DNA from: GWB1-37-8 sp964603935
Lineage (GTDB): Bacteria; Patescibacteriota; Microgenomatia; Levybacterales; UBA12049
Reading direction: 5' to 3'
Assembly (NCBI GenBank): GCA_964603935.1
Contig: CAZRWL010000003.1
Location: forward strand, 1-64,000
Length of the DNA: 64,000 nt
Shown here in pieces: positions 39,771 to 48,785 of the stretch. The position numbers were made by a program, and so were the translations under genes. The notes beneath the pieces were generated by a model. That model did not search any database. It worked only from the letters and a program-made list of their open reading frames with translations, and was not told where the DNA came from. The number at the start of each line of letters is the position of its first letter. Within the stretch, counting starts at the first letter, position 1.

Positions 39771-42173
39771 TTATTTACCCTTAACTATTAACTTTACTCC
39801 TCTTTTGATCATTTCCGTAACAAATAACTGCCACGCCACATCATCAATCAAAGCGTCAACAATCTTTTGACCATTCCTTCTTTTTGCCACTAAATCTGGG
39901 TATTTTTTACCTATGGCATTCAAAGATTGCTCAACCAAATCTCCCCACCCATCATTTCCTCTAAGATTAAATGTTGAGCTGATGTAGTTAAGACTTGTTA
40001 AGTGATCCGTACTTTTTACATCCTCTAGCTGCGACTGTAAATATGCTCCCTTTTTACACATTTCTTTAATAAACAAATCTCTGTCTGTAACCGCAACTAT
40101 AGTCTTTGTATGATTCTTTCTCTGCGCTATTAAATCTGGATTTCTCTCTCGCACAGCCTGCAAAGCTGCATCTATTATGTGTTTCATCTTTTCATTCCCT
40201 AAATTAATAAATGTTTCATTAAGATTGACCTGATTTATCGCAAAATCCGTTTCCCTAATATTTTCAACGGGTTGTTTTAAAACAACCTTCAGCTTAATCA
40301 TTTCATCAATAAACCTTTGCCTATCTGTAACTACATCAACAGTAAATCCCTTACTGCTTCTTCTTACCGCTACCAATTCTGGATTTTTTTCCCGTATTGC
40401 TTTTAAAGCTTGATCAGCTAAAGATCTAAGCTTTGAAGAGTTACCTTCAAATGCTGACTTAAGACTGATAGTATTTACGGCAAAATCAGTTACTTCAACA
40501 TCCTTTATGTCAATCCGTCTTGCAACAGCTCCCAATTTAACCATTTCATCTATAAACCTTTGCCTATTCGTAACTACATCTACAAGTCTTTTGCCATTCC
40601 ATCTTTTTAGCACTAAGCCTGGGTCTTCTTCCCACATCAATGTTAACGCCTTCTGACGCAAGCTCAATGCCTCTTTCGATCTTATTCCAACGAACATCTC
40701 CTGAAGAGTATCTATGTCTACTGAAAAGTCTGTTTCCTGTACTTCCAATAGCCCTTCTTTTTGCAATTCGCTAAGCGGTTTTATATCGGCTTGTTTCCCC
40801 ATAGATTTCACTTGAGATGATTGAGTTAGCTTATTGATATCTGCTTCGCGGCCAAGATACAAAAGACCATTATTGAGCTGTTTCACATTTTCTTTCATCC
40901 ACATTCCCATGTTGTATGACCAGTTATATTGGTTGGTTTGATACAAAAAGTCCAGTATTGTTCCGTACGCCTTGCCTTCAGCGTTTCTCGCAAGTCTTCC
41001 CGTATACTGTGTGTATCTTAATTCGGAATCGGTTGGCGACGCCCAAACAAGCGCTTCTGTGGCAGGCGCGTCAAATCCTTCACCCAAAATATAAGGAGAT
41101 ACAATTACCTGCAAGCTTCTTTCATCTTTTTCAGGAAGTTTATATCTTTCTATGCTATCTAGCGCGGGTATTTCTTCCGAATGTATCTGCCTTGCTGCCT
41201 GCTGATTTACCGCAACTCCTACTTTTATACCTTTTGCTTTCAATAATCTTGCCAGCTCCTCTGCTTCCCATACGAAATTAACTGCAATAACTGTTTTGTA
41301 ATGCTTTCCTTCAGCAGAGATAACTCCCGCTACTTTGTCTGCAATACAAGGTCTTAGATTGGGGCTTTCTTTGAGAAGTCTCTCAAGCTTAACATAGTCA
41401 ATTTTTCCATTCATTGTCATTGGAACCTCCTTAACAAGGCCGGATGTATCTACTTGCATTCCGATAAGAGGGGGAAGAAAACCTAAATTTTGCGCTTCAG
41501 GCAATGGCAAAGATTTTACTATTTTAAACCCATAATCCTCAGGATTTCTCAATACTCCGGAGTGTCTATACGCGGTGGCTGTAAAACCAACAGCATTTTT
41601 GAATTTTTCAACAGTTGCTTTCCTCAATGGAGTCCCCATGTTATGCACTTCATCAACAATGCAAAAATAATCATCGGGTTTTAATAATCCTCTTCTTATT
41701 TGAGACTGTACGGTCTGAATAGTCGCTATATGAACATTTGAATTCTTATCTCCTAATTCCCCCGTCTTGTACAAAAAAGGCTTTTCATCTACCAAAGGAT
41801 TTTCATCTATAGAAGTTGTTTCCGATGTTAGTCTATCGTCATCTTCGGACTCCATATAGCCCTCCAAAGCTTCATGAGATTGCTCAACGAGAGTAGTTTT
41901 TGTTCCGGCAATAAGAAGAACTTTAGAATGCCTATCTCTGCGCATTTGTTTTTCTATTATTCTGTGAATTACGTTCCCTTTCCCAAAACCCGTTGCCATT
42001 GCAGCCATTGGGAATGGATCACCTTCTTTCCTCTGATCCAGATAGTCAATGCAGGTGTTCGCAGTTTCTTCTTGAATATGATTGCGAAGCTGTTGCTGTT
42101 CCGGAGTTAAAAGACCGTCTTTGCCGGCCTCGCCTGTAAAACCGTGAATTGTCCGCTCTTGACTTGCTAGCAT
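39771..42173 (-). CDS. SF2 DEAD/DEAH-like helicase with four C-terminal 80-residue repeats
   Basis: 800 residues. Motif I MATGFGKG (59-66), motif II DEVH (174-177), motif III FTATAYR (197-203), a motif V-like GEGFDAP (364-370) and motif VI QYTGRLAR (389-396) define an SF2 ATPase close to type III restriction/UvrB-like helicases. From about 480 the protein has four tandem repeats beginning at 480, 561, 641 and 721 with TDF-x(7)-L, then a conserved NPDLVA-x-R and TDRQRFIDEM. No nuclease or methylase domain is visible. The repeats may bind DNA or protein; not recognised by me. Confidence 0.85.
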   Translation of the reverse strand: MLASQERTIHGFTGEAGKDGLLTPEQQQLRNHIQEETANTCIDYLDQRKEGDPFPMAAMATGFGKGNVIHRIIEKQMRRDRHSKVLLIAGTKTTLVEQSHEALEGYMESEDDDRLTSETTSIDENPLVDEKPFLYKTGELGDKNSNVHIATIQTVQSQIRRGLLKPDDYFCIVDEVHNMGTPLRKATVEKFKNAVGFTATAYRHSGVLRNPEDYGFKIVKSLPLPEAQNLGFLPPLIGMQVDTSGLVKEVPMTMNGKIDYVKLERLLKESPNLRPCIADKVAGVISAEGKHYKTVIAVNFVWEAEELARLLKAKGIKVGVAVNQQAARQIHSEEIPALDSIERYKLPEKDERSLQVIVSPYILGEGFDAPATEALVWASPTDSELRYTQYTGRLARNAEGKAYGTILDFLYQTNQYNWSYNMGMWMKENVKQLNNGLLYLGREADINKLTQSSQVKSMGKQADIKPLSELQKEGLLEVQETDFSVDIDTLQEMFVGIRSKEALSLRQKALTLMWEEDPGLVLKRWNGKRLVDVVTNRQRFIDEMVKLGAVARRIDIKDVEVTDFAVNTISLKSAFEGNSSKLRSLADQALKAIREKNPELVAVRRSSKGFTVDVVTDRQRFIDEMIKLKVVLKQPVENIRETDFAINQVNLNETFINLGNEKMKHIIDAALQAVRERNPDLIAQRKNHTKTIVAVTDRDLFIKEMCKKGAYLQSQLEDVKSTDHLTSLNYISSTFNLRGNDGWGDLVEQSLNAIGKKYPDLVAKRRNGQKIVDALIDDVAWQLFVTEMIKRGVKLIVKGK

Positions 42174-42265
42174 ATCCGTATTGTATCAAATAACCCTATA
42201 GTTATCAAGCCTGGACGAAATCGTAAAATGGGTTTACCACAAAGAAAATTTTTTACCAATTGTCA

Positions 42266-42946
42266 TTAATCCGGACTCAAACGCATCAGTATTTCTTTGT
42301 ATGTAGGCAGAATTGCTGACAGCGCTTCTCCTGCTAAAGGCTGTAATTCGTAAATAAATACATAAACCGCCTGAGGCAAAAGCGCACGTTGATAAGAAGA
42401 TCTTTGAATAAAAGATAAAAATGTCATATCTCTCTTTTCGCTTCTTTCGCTCAAGATGCTTCTTATAATTTGCGTTTGCTCTTGAGACGTACGCAATCTC
42501 GAACCATCCTTTTGCTGATGCCTCCTTAATGCAGCTTTGATGTCTGTTAATTTAGCTTGAGGTATAGGCGTTCCCTTAACTGTTTCATTCAGATTGTCAA
42601 CAAAAACCTTATCATCCCATCCAAAAACCCCTTGCTCCAAAGCATGCAATACGCTTCCTAATATAACCTCACCAAAACCATATAGAAATTTTTCTTTTGA
42701 CCAATCGTTTAATCCACTGACAATAGATTGCATACTTAAGGTATCGGAATTGCCGGACAGCAATTCTTTCAAGTTAGCGCTTCCTTCATCTTTCATAACC
42801 AATCCAAGGGCAACAGGTTTTGAAACCGCATTTCCCCCCATTTTCTGTTCCTGCCATCTTTTTTCGGCTTTATCCGCAAGTACTTCAGGTATTTCAAAAT
42901 GCTCACCCCTCAATAGGGGAAATTCAGGCCCATTCATAGAAAACAA
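42266..42946 (-). CDS. Hypothetical protein upstream of the repeat helicase
   Basis: 226 residues, soluble and mainly helical. GLNDWSKEKFLYGFGEVILG and ALRRHQQKDGSRLRTSQEQ are the most regular segments; the C-terminus is hydrophobic-helical (QAVYVFIYELQPLAGEAL). No family recognised. It lies 92 bp upstream of the helicase in the same direction and may be co-transcribed. Start at 42946 or, 3 codons on, at 42937. Confidence 0.55.
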   Translation of the reverse strand: MFSMNGPEFPLLRGEHFEIPEVLADKAEKRWQEQKMGGNAVSKPVALGLVMKDEGSANLKELLSGNSDTLSMQSIVSGLNDWSKEKFLYGFGEVILGSVLHALEQGVFGWDDKVFVDNLNETVKGTPIPQAKLTDIKAALRRHQQKDGSRLRTSQEQTQIIRSILSERSEKRDMTFLSFIQRSSYQRALLPQAVYVFIYELQPLAGEALSAILPTYKEILMRLSPD

Positions 42947-42960
42947 ATTCTACCATAGAT

Positions 42961-43016
42961 TTATTTTTTATCCAAACCGTTAATTAAACCCCTTATCTCC
43001 CCAACCAAATATAAAG
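42961..43016 (-). pseudogene. folC: Displaced folC 3' end with att-like 25-bp core
   Basis: Bases 42992-43016 are identical to 47161-47185 at the 3' end of folC. Read on the minus strand in the FolC frame, this stretch gives TLYLVGEIR and then GLINGLDKK and a stop, a plausible native FolC C-terminus. It looks like the original gene end left behind when DNA was inserted after the core. Confidence 0.7.
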
Positions 43017-43089
43017 TCCTTATCACCATTGACGGAAACGCAAAAGGTATGTAACATTAAATACAATTAACAGAAATTAGTTTTCAATT

Positions 43090-43806
43090 ATGACTCAAGA
43101 AATTGCAACAAAAATAGCAGTCTTTCAAAAAAAAGAGATACGCAAAATCATCCATAAAAATGAATGGTGGTTTTCAATTATAGATATTATTGAAGCTTTA
43201 ACTGGTACAAAAAGACCAAGAAAATATTGGAATGATCTCAAAAAGAAACTAATAAAAGAGGGTTATTCCGAAGTGTCCGAAAATATCGGACAGTTGAAAA
43301 TAACCGCTCCAGATGGGAAAAAACGAGAAACCGATTGCGCCAACACGGAAACTGTTTTTCGTATAATTCAAACCATCCCGTCATCTAAAGCCGAGCCATT
43401 CAAGCGTTGGTTAGCAAAAGTGGGATATGAGCGAGTGCAAGAAATTGAAGATCCGGAACTTGCAACTAAAAGAACCAAGATGCTCTATAAGCTTAAGGGG
43501 TATTCTGAAAATTGGATAGAAAAACGAATACGTGGAATTGCTATCCGCGAAGAATTGACGGATGAATGGCAAAAACGAGGCGTAAAAGAACAAAAAGAAT
43601 ATGAAATATTAACTGCCGAAATTTCCAAAGCAACCTTCGGCGTGACACCGAGTGAATATAAAAAATTAAAAGGACTGAAGCGGCAGAATTTACGCGACCA
43701 CATGAATGACTTGGAATTAATTTTCAATATGCTCGGTGAGCGAGTAACAACAGAAATCTCTCAGCAAGAAAAACCGGATAAACTATTTGCCAAAATCAGA
43801 AGATAA
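43090..43806 (+). CDS. BRO-N/phage antirepressor-like protein
   Basis: 238 residues. The N-terminal BRO-N domain (about 8-110) shows IAVFQKKEIRKIIHKNEWWFSIIDIIEALTG in parts (NEWWFSIIDIIEALTG) and FKRWLAKVGYERVQEIEDPEL, as in DinD/BRO antirepressor-like proteins. The C-terminal half is a basic helical domain. Such genes are typical of phages and mobile islands. It is the first gene of the island bounded by the folC 3'-end repeats. Confidence 0.82.
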   Translation: MTQEIATKIAVFQKKEIRKIIHKNEWWFSIIDIIEALTGTKRPRKYWNDLKKKLIKEGYSEVSENIGQLKITAPDGKKRETDCANTETVFRIIQTIPSSKAEPFKRWLAKVGYERVQEIEDPELATKRTKMLYKLKGYSENWIEKRIRGIAIREELTDEWQKRGVKEQKEYEILTAEISKATFGVTPSEYKKLKGLKRQNLRDHMNDLELIFNMLGERVTTEISQQEKPDKLFAKIRR

Positions 43807-43856
43807 AAAAATATTGAAATAATATTCTGTAGTATTAAATACAATCAAGATAATTT

Positions 43857-46800
43857 ATGTTTGCAAGAATCCGAGAAAAAGTAATTGCCCTCAGACAAAA
43901 AATCGCCCTCTCTAATAAAAAACTCATCGGTCTTGTCATAGTCCTTCTTACGGTAATCGCATTGCCTTTAATAGTTATTGCCTCCCAGCAAGAACAGGAT
44001 ATCCGCCAGCACGCCTCCGAACCAACATCTTCGCCTAACTTAACCAATCAACAAGAGGCATCATCTGCGACGACTAAAGATGCCGAACAAATTGAACTAC
44101 TAACTAATCAATTATTCCAATTCAATAAAAAACTAACTGGCGATGTAGGATCTTTATCGGAAGAAGATCAAACAGCGAGAAACAGGGCAACCGCTAATCT
44201 TACAGAAATAGCTAAAAAGCGAAAGGCTTTACTTCTACAAGTTATAGAAGAAGACCCGGAACTCTTTTTGTCTATTGCTTTGAAACAGACTATGCAATCC
44301 TCCATGCCTGCTGCAATTCAAGAATATCTTGAAAAGGAAGTGACTGTTGAAGGGAAAACAGAAGTGCTTCATATTGATGATTTTAAAAATCCCGCTAATT
44401 CCAGATTCAATTATTTTTTGAAGATAGGCAATGAGAAGATTAATTTATTTCCTACTCAAGAACTTCCCATTCCATCCGGGGTTAAAGTCAGAATTAAAGG
44501 CATTCAATTGGATAACAATATCGTTACAACTGCAGATAGCATGTCTTTTCAAGTTTTGGAAGCAGCGCCCAAACCCGAGTCAGTCGGAGATCAGAAAACA
44601 CTGGTACTGCTCATACGATTCAAAGATTCAGGAGATCCTCCTTTCACCAAAGAAAAAGCCCATGATCTTATTTTTAATGGGCAATTCCAGAAATTTTACA
44701 AGGAACAATCATATAATCAAGTTTCTTTCAGCGGAGATGTATTCGGATGGTTTTCTTTAACATACAATAATACTCATCAAGCTTGCGATGTCATTTACAG
44801 CAAGACTATTTCTAACGTCATTGATATTCCCAAACTTGTTGCTGACAACAATATTGAATTGGGAATCTACAGCCGGCTTATTTTTGTGGTTGACACTAAT
44901 TATAGCGGATGCTCTTTTGTTGGAACATTTGAAACAACTATTAATGGTAAAACTTATCGCTTCTCCGAAGCTGCTGTTGGCGCTCATAATTACACTAACC
45001 CCTGGTTCAATCACCCGTTCGAATGGACAGAGCTTGATTTCACTTTAAGTCACGAGTTGGGACATAGTCTTGGAGTGCTACACGCAAATGGCTGGGACTG
45101 TAAGGATCAGACATTATACGGGGACTGCACTCATATAGAATACGGCAATTATTTTGATACCATGGGGATTGGCTCATTTTCGCTTCACTTCAATGCTTTC
45201 TACAAAGAACTGCTTGGCTGGATGAATTCTTCTTCGACTTTACTAATCAGCACTTCCGGCGTGTATACACTTAACCCTTTGGAATTAGATTCGGATAAAA
45301 AATTCGCCAAAATACAGATTCAAAACTCCAATGTTATCCCTTATGATTTGGAATATAGAAAAGGCATAGGCTTTGATGCAAATCTCAATAATGTCACGCT
45401 CTTATCTAACCAATCAGGCTTATTTATTAACCACATAATGACAGACCCTGCATTACCATTAAATTATTCTTATACTCATCTTTTAGATATTACTCCCTCA
45501 TCAAAGTTTTGGGCTGATGATATCGACGACGCTGCATTAAATGGAGAAAAGATTTTTACAGACCCGGGCAGAGGAATAGCGATTGGCCCCATCATAAAAA
45601 CAGACGCATCTTCTATAACTTTTGAAGTTAATCTTGCCATTCCATCTTGTGTTCGTCAGAAACCTTTGGCAAGCACTGTTTATATTTCTAACCCTGTGGT
45701 AGCCGGAGGTTTTGGCACCATAGATATCAAGCTTACGAATGCCGATGGCTTTGGTTGCGGCGAATCAAAATTCCATATAACACCCACCTTACCCTTAGGC
45801 TGGAAAATAATTGACATACATCCTTCCGACAATATCGTTATTGATGCAGACGGAAAATCTTCCATATATATTACTTTTAATCCTCCTGAAAATACTCCGG
45901 TTGGTGATTATTCGTTGAGTTATGATATTGTAAACCTACAGAGCGGTCTTAAAACGCATGCAGAACTTACTACAACAATTAAGCCTGCTCTTAAGATTTC
46001 GAAAATTGATCCGCAAACAGGAAATATTGGCACAGAAATTACAATTTTTGGCTCGGGATTCAGCGAAGACGCAAGCTATAATAAAATCTCTTTTTCTAAT
46101 CCCCAAGGATATGCGATAACCAATTCAAAATTATTTCAATTACCAACTAATGAACAGGTATTAAAATTTACTGTTCCGGAGACAATATGCGCAAGCGGTG
46201 GATTGGGTGCTCCTGGAATACTTGGAGGGGGATGTTCGCCTAAATCAACCCCTTCGGGTACTTACGGAATAAATGTATACAATGACTTTAGTGGCAGTAA
46301 TACTATGAACTTTCAGGTTATTGAACCTCCCACCCCCACCCCGGACTTAACCCCTATCCCCATCAACTGGAAAACTGATTCTGTTTCTCTTCAAGCTGAC
46401 AATTTCTTTATTAAAATGGACAATAGAATATTTAAACCAAACTCTAACTTTAAACTTCATTCAGATTCAGGTAAACCAACCTTCACTACCAGCACTCTAG
46501 AAGCAACGTGGCTTGAGGGAAAAACAGAAATGAGACTTTTTATCTACTTTAGCATTGATGCCAACAATCAATGGAAGGTAACAGAAATGAGAACGTATGA
46601 CGGCAAGACTCCCGGAAATTGGCTATACTATTTAGGAGGAGAGTCAGGCAAACTCGGCGTTCCATTTGCTAACAGCAACTACAGTAAGCAAAGCAAAGAC
46701 GGCAAAGGATATGTTAATTTTGGAAAAATAAAATTAGAGCCCTTCTTAAATCTTGTCACTCCCACCCCAACTCCTAAGCCAACGGCTACTCCTACACTCA

Positions 46801-47153
46801 AACCTACACCAACACCCACCCCTATTCCCGTAAAAACAGTTAGCGTTTTAAATAAAGGAAGTTTTCCATTGTCAATTATAAATGTCTCTGATTCCAGCAT
46901 TAACTTCACATGGAGAGATATTGGCACAGCTTACAAATATACTGTTGAATATTTCTATGGAGCTGCCAATATAAAATATAGTGTAAATAATACTCTTTCT
47001 TTATCTCCTGTTACCGCTCCTCCCGTTAATAGGCAGTATAAAAGTACGGTTAATTTGAGCACAAAACAAAGTATGCATATGCGAATGAAAGCTTGCAGAG
47101 GAATAAACGCTAATTGTTCATTTTCGGATGAACTTTTTATCACTACTAAATAG
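43857..47153 (+). CDS. Large secreted M11/gametolysin-like metalloprotease
   Basis: 1098 residues. Signal anchor at about 22-43; helical region 70-150; catalytic zinc motif HELGHSLGVLH at 399-409 and Met-turn DTMG at 434-437; a beta-rich NEW3-like domain at about 600-708; an IPT/TIG domain at about 712-823 (KIDPQTGNIGTEITIFGSGF); a Pro/Thr linker; a further beta domain; a second TPTP linker at 968-992; and a C-terminal fibronectin-like domain. It should be exported and tethered, acting on host or environmental protein. The 3' end overlaps the folC 3' end by 36 bp. It shares a TTAAATACAAT upstream motif with the BRO gene. Confidence 0.85.
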   Translation: MFARIREKVIALRQKIALSNKKLIGLVIVLLTVIALPLIVIASQQEQDIRQHASEPTSSPNLTNQQEASSATTKDAEQIELLTNQLFQFNKKLTGDVGSLSEEDQTARNRATANLTEIAKKRKALLLQVIEEDPELFLSIALKQTMQSSMPAAIQEYLEKEVTVEGKTEVLHIDDFKNPANSRFNYFLKIGNEKINLFPTQELPIPSGVKVRIKGIQLDNNIVTTADSMSFQVLEAAPKPESVGDQKTLVLLIRFKDSGDPPFTKEKAHDLIFNGQFQKFYKEQSYNQVSFSGDVFGWFSLTYNNTHQACDVIYSKTISNVIDIPKLVADNNIELGIYSRLIFVVDTNYSGCSFVGTFETTINGKTYRFSEAAVGAHNYTNPWFNHPFEWTELDFTLSHELGHSLGVLHANGWDCKDQTLYGDCTHIEYGNYFDTMGIGSFSLHFNAFYKELLGWMNSSSTLLISTSGVYTLNPLELDSDKKFAKIQIQNSNVIPYDLEYRKGIGFDANLNNVTLLSNQSGLFINHIMTDPALPLNYSYTHLLDITPSSKFWADDIDDAALNGEKIFTDPGRGIAIGPIIKTDASSITFEVNLAIPSCVRQKPLASTVYISNPVVAGGFGTIDIKLTNADGFGCGESKFHITPTLPLGWKIIDIHPSDNIVIDADGKSSIYITFNPPENTPVGDYSLSYDIVNLQSGLKTHAELTTTIKPALKISKIDPQTGNIGTEITIFGSGFSEDASYNKISFSNPQGYAITNSKLFQLPTNEQVLKFTVPETICASGGLGAPGILGGGCSPKSTPSGTYGINVYNDFSGSNTMNFQVIEPPTPTPDLTPIPINWKTDSVSLQADNFFIKMDNRIFKPNSNFKLHSDSGKPTFTTSTLEATWLEGKTEMRLFIYFSIDANNQWKVTEMRTYDGKTPGNWLYYLGGESGKLGVPFANSNYSKQSKDGKGYVNFGKIKLEPFLNLVTPTPTPKPTATPTLKPTPTPTPIPVKTVSVLNKGSFPLSIINVSDSSINFTWRDIGTAYKYTVEYFYGAANIKYSVNNTLSLSPVTAPPVNRQYKSTVNLSTKQSMHMRMKACRGINANCSFSDELFITTK

Positions 47154-48668
47154 ATAGCTTCTTATCTCCCCAACCAAATATAAAGAACCCGTAACGACAA
47201 TAATTGCCCTATTGTTAAATTGCTTCATTGCTAAATTGCTCATAACTAATGCTTTCTCCAGGGCTTTTTGCGAGTCTTTTTCAACGGCAACCTTAACATC
47301 TTTCTTAATACTTAATACTTCATACTTAATACTTTCCGCGTCCGCGGAAGCGTGTAAGCTAACATCTGTTTTTGCGCTAAACTCCGTAACAATAATTTCA
47401 TCCGCTACTTTTACAATTTCCCTAAGCATTTTTTTAATATCTTTATCGAATTTAAAACCAATTATAAAAATCTTCTTTTTTTTTGGGAAGAGTTTTTTAA
47501 GACTTTTTAGAAACTCTTTCATTTTTACGGGATTATGCGCGCCGTCGAGAACAATTGTTGCCTTCTTGTCATGCTGAACTGGTTTCAGCATCTCATTCTT
47601 TCGTAAAGAGACCTGCCTGCGGGCAGGAGATCCCGAAACAAGTTCGGGATGACATTTTATAACCTCAAACCGCCCCGGGAAAAAGGCTGTTGACAAAGCT
47701 TTTCTAATATCTTTTTCCAAAACTTTCTTGTCCCTCGAAGCTTCAGCGAAGTGGGAAAACCCAAACTTTTTTAATTGCAATACTGCTTCAACTGCCAAAC
47801 TCGCATTCTCTTTCTGATAATCTCCCAACAAAGATAATTTGTAATTTTCAATAATTGACTCATCAAAATCTTTTCCAAGTCTGAATAATTTTGCTCCAAC
47901 CTTTTCACATCTATCTTCAATTATTTTAATTACCGAAGACTTCTTTACTCCCGATATGACAACTAAAGGGGTGGCAAAAGAGGAAGGGCTCCCGACAGCG
48001 CGGACTGAGCCTGTCGAAGGAGCACTGGCGGGAGGGATTACTTTTGACAGGACCCCGTGTAATTTTATAATCCCCGCTTTGGTTCTGGCGATTTTCTCAA
48101 TTGTTTTTCCCAAAATATCCGTGTGGTCCAAACCCACATTAGTCAGAACCGCAACCAAAGGATAAAGCGTGTTCGTCGCGTCAAACTCCCCTCCCATCCC
48201 CACTTCCGCAACCGCGATATCTACTTTCCGGTCTACAAAGTATTTAAACGCCATTGCTATTAAAATCTCAAAATACGACGGAGCTCCAACCGGCATCTTC
48301 CTCATTAGTTCAATAGTCTGAATCATTGAACTGACAATGTCCGTAAATTTTTCATCCGAAATTTGCTCCCCATTTATTTGCAATCTTTCATTTACTTTTT
48401 GCAGGTGCGGGGAGATTGTTAAACCAACCTTATAACCTGCGGTTTTCAAAATATGGGAAATTAGATATGCAGTTGAACCTTTCCCTGATGTTCCGCCAAC
48501 CAAAATTGATTTAAATTTTTCCTGCGGGTCCCCCAAAAGAGACAAAAAAATCCGCATTCTTTCCAGCGGATCATGATGTCTTAGGAATTGCGGATCGATT
48601 TTATAATAAATCTTTCCAATAAAACTTTCCAGATATTCCAGGGCTTGCTTATAATTATTAGTCTTCAT
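47118..48668 (-). CDS. folC: Folylpolyglutamate/dihydrofolate synthase
   Basis: 516 residues, nearly 100 longer than usual. P-loop VGGTSGKGST is at 57-66, ISPHLQKVNERLQING near 85-100, GGEFDATN near 159, VLDGAHNPVKM in the C-terminal domain and the end VVTGSLYLVGEIR. Two in-frame repeat insertions occur: about 204-233 (47968-48056, shared with dnaX) and about 337-368 (47563-47656, a full dispersed palindromic repeat). The terminal codons after GEIR (SYLFSSDKKFIRK) differ from those in the displaced copy at 42961 and are probably supplied by the island. Confidence 0.93.
   Translation of the reverse strand: MKTNNYKQALEYLESFIGKIYYKIDPQFLRHHDPLERMRIFLSLLGDPQEKFKSILVGGTSGKGSTAYLISHILKTAGYKVGLTISPHLQKVNERLQINGEQISDEKFTDIVSSMIQTIELMRKMPVGAPSYFEILIAMAFKYFVDRKVDIAVAEVGMGGEFDATNTLYPLVAVLTNVGLDHTDILGKTIEKIARTKAGIIKLHGVLSKVIPPASAPSTGSVRAVGSPSSFATPLVVISGVKKSSVIKIIEDRCEKVGAKLFRLGKDFDESIIENYKLSLLGDYQKENASLAVEAVLQLKKFGFSHFAEASRDKKVLEKDIRKALSTAFFPGRFEVIKCHPELVSGSPARRQVSLRKNEMLKPVQHDKKATIVLDGAHNPVKMKEFLKSLKKLFPKKKKIFIIGFKFDKDIKKMLREIVKVADEIIVTEFSAKTDVSLHASADAESIKYEVLSIKKDVKVAVEKDSQKALEKALVMSNLAMKQFNNRAIIVVTGSLYLVGEIRSYLFSSDKKFIRK
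47161..47185. repeat. 25-bp att-like direct repeat in folC 3' end
   Basis: Identical to 42992-43016 and in the same orientation. The two copies bound a 4.1-kb segment with the BRO-like and metalloprotease genes. Confidence 0.7.
47563..47656. repeat. Dispersed palindromic repeat inside the folC frame
   Basis: Same layout as the intergenic copies (GTCATGCTGAAC; CTGCCTGCGGGCAG; ATCCCGAAAC/GTTCGGGAT). It is translated as CHPELVSGSPARRQ and MLKPVQHD without breaking the frame. Confidence 0.85.
47968..48056. repeat. 88-bp repeat inside folC, shared with dnaX
   Basis: Partner of 14419-14506; same orientation and frame relative to its gene. Confidence 0.85.
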
Positions 48669-48763
48669 GAATATTGAATAATGCCCTTGACTATTTTAGA
48701 GTTTTCCATAATAATGGTATATTGTTGATTTCATAGTTAAAGATTCCTTCTTTGGTCTTCAAA

Positions 48764-48785
48764 GTAAGTGAATCCAATCACTTAC
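48764..48785 (+). promoter_or_regulatory. Inverted repeat at the start of the hydrogenase-like operon
   Basis: GTAAGTGA and TCACTTAC are perfect 8-bp arms around a 6-base spacer. The left arm contains the possible GTG start (48768) and the right arm ends next to the ATG (48786). It could be an operator or an mRNA hairpin hiding the start. Confidence 0.55.

Noticed and set aside
39771..40750. CRISPR-like or satellite repeats in the minus-strand DNA
   Set aside because: The repeat period is about 240 bp and maintains one reading frame; it is explained by the helicase's tandem protein repeats.
42961..43016. A separate small protein ending TLYLVGEIRGLINGLDKK
   Set aside because: The match of 25 bases to the end of folC in the same frame is better explained as a displaced gene end.
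43090..43806. The BRO-like gene as the island's integrase
   Set aside because: It has a BRO-N antirepressor-like domain and no tyrosine or serine recombinase residues are visible.
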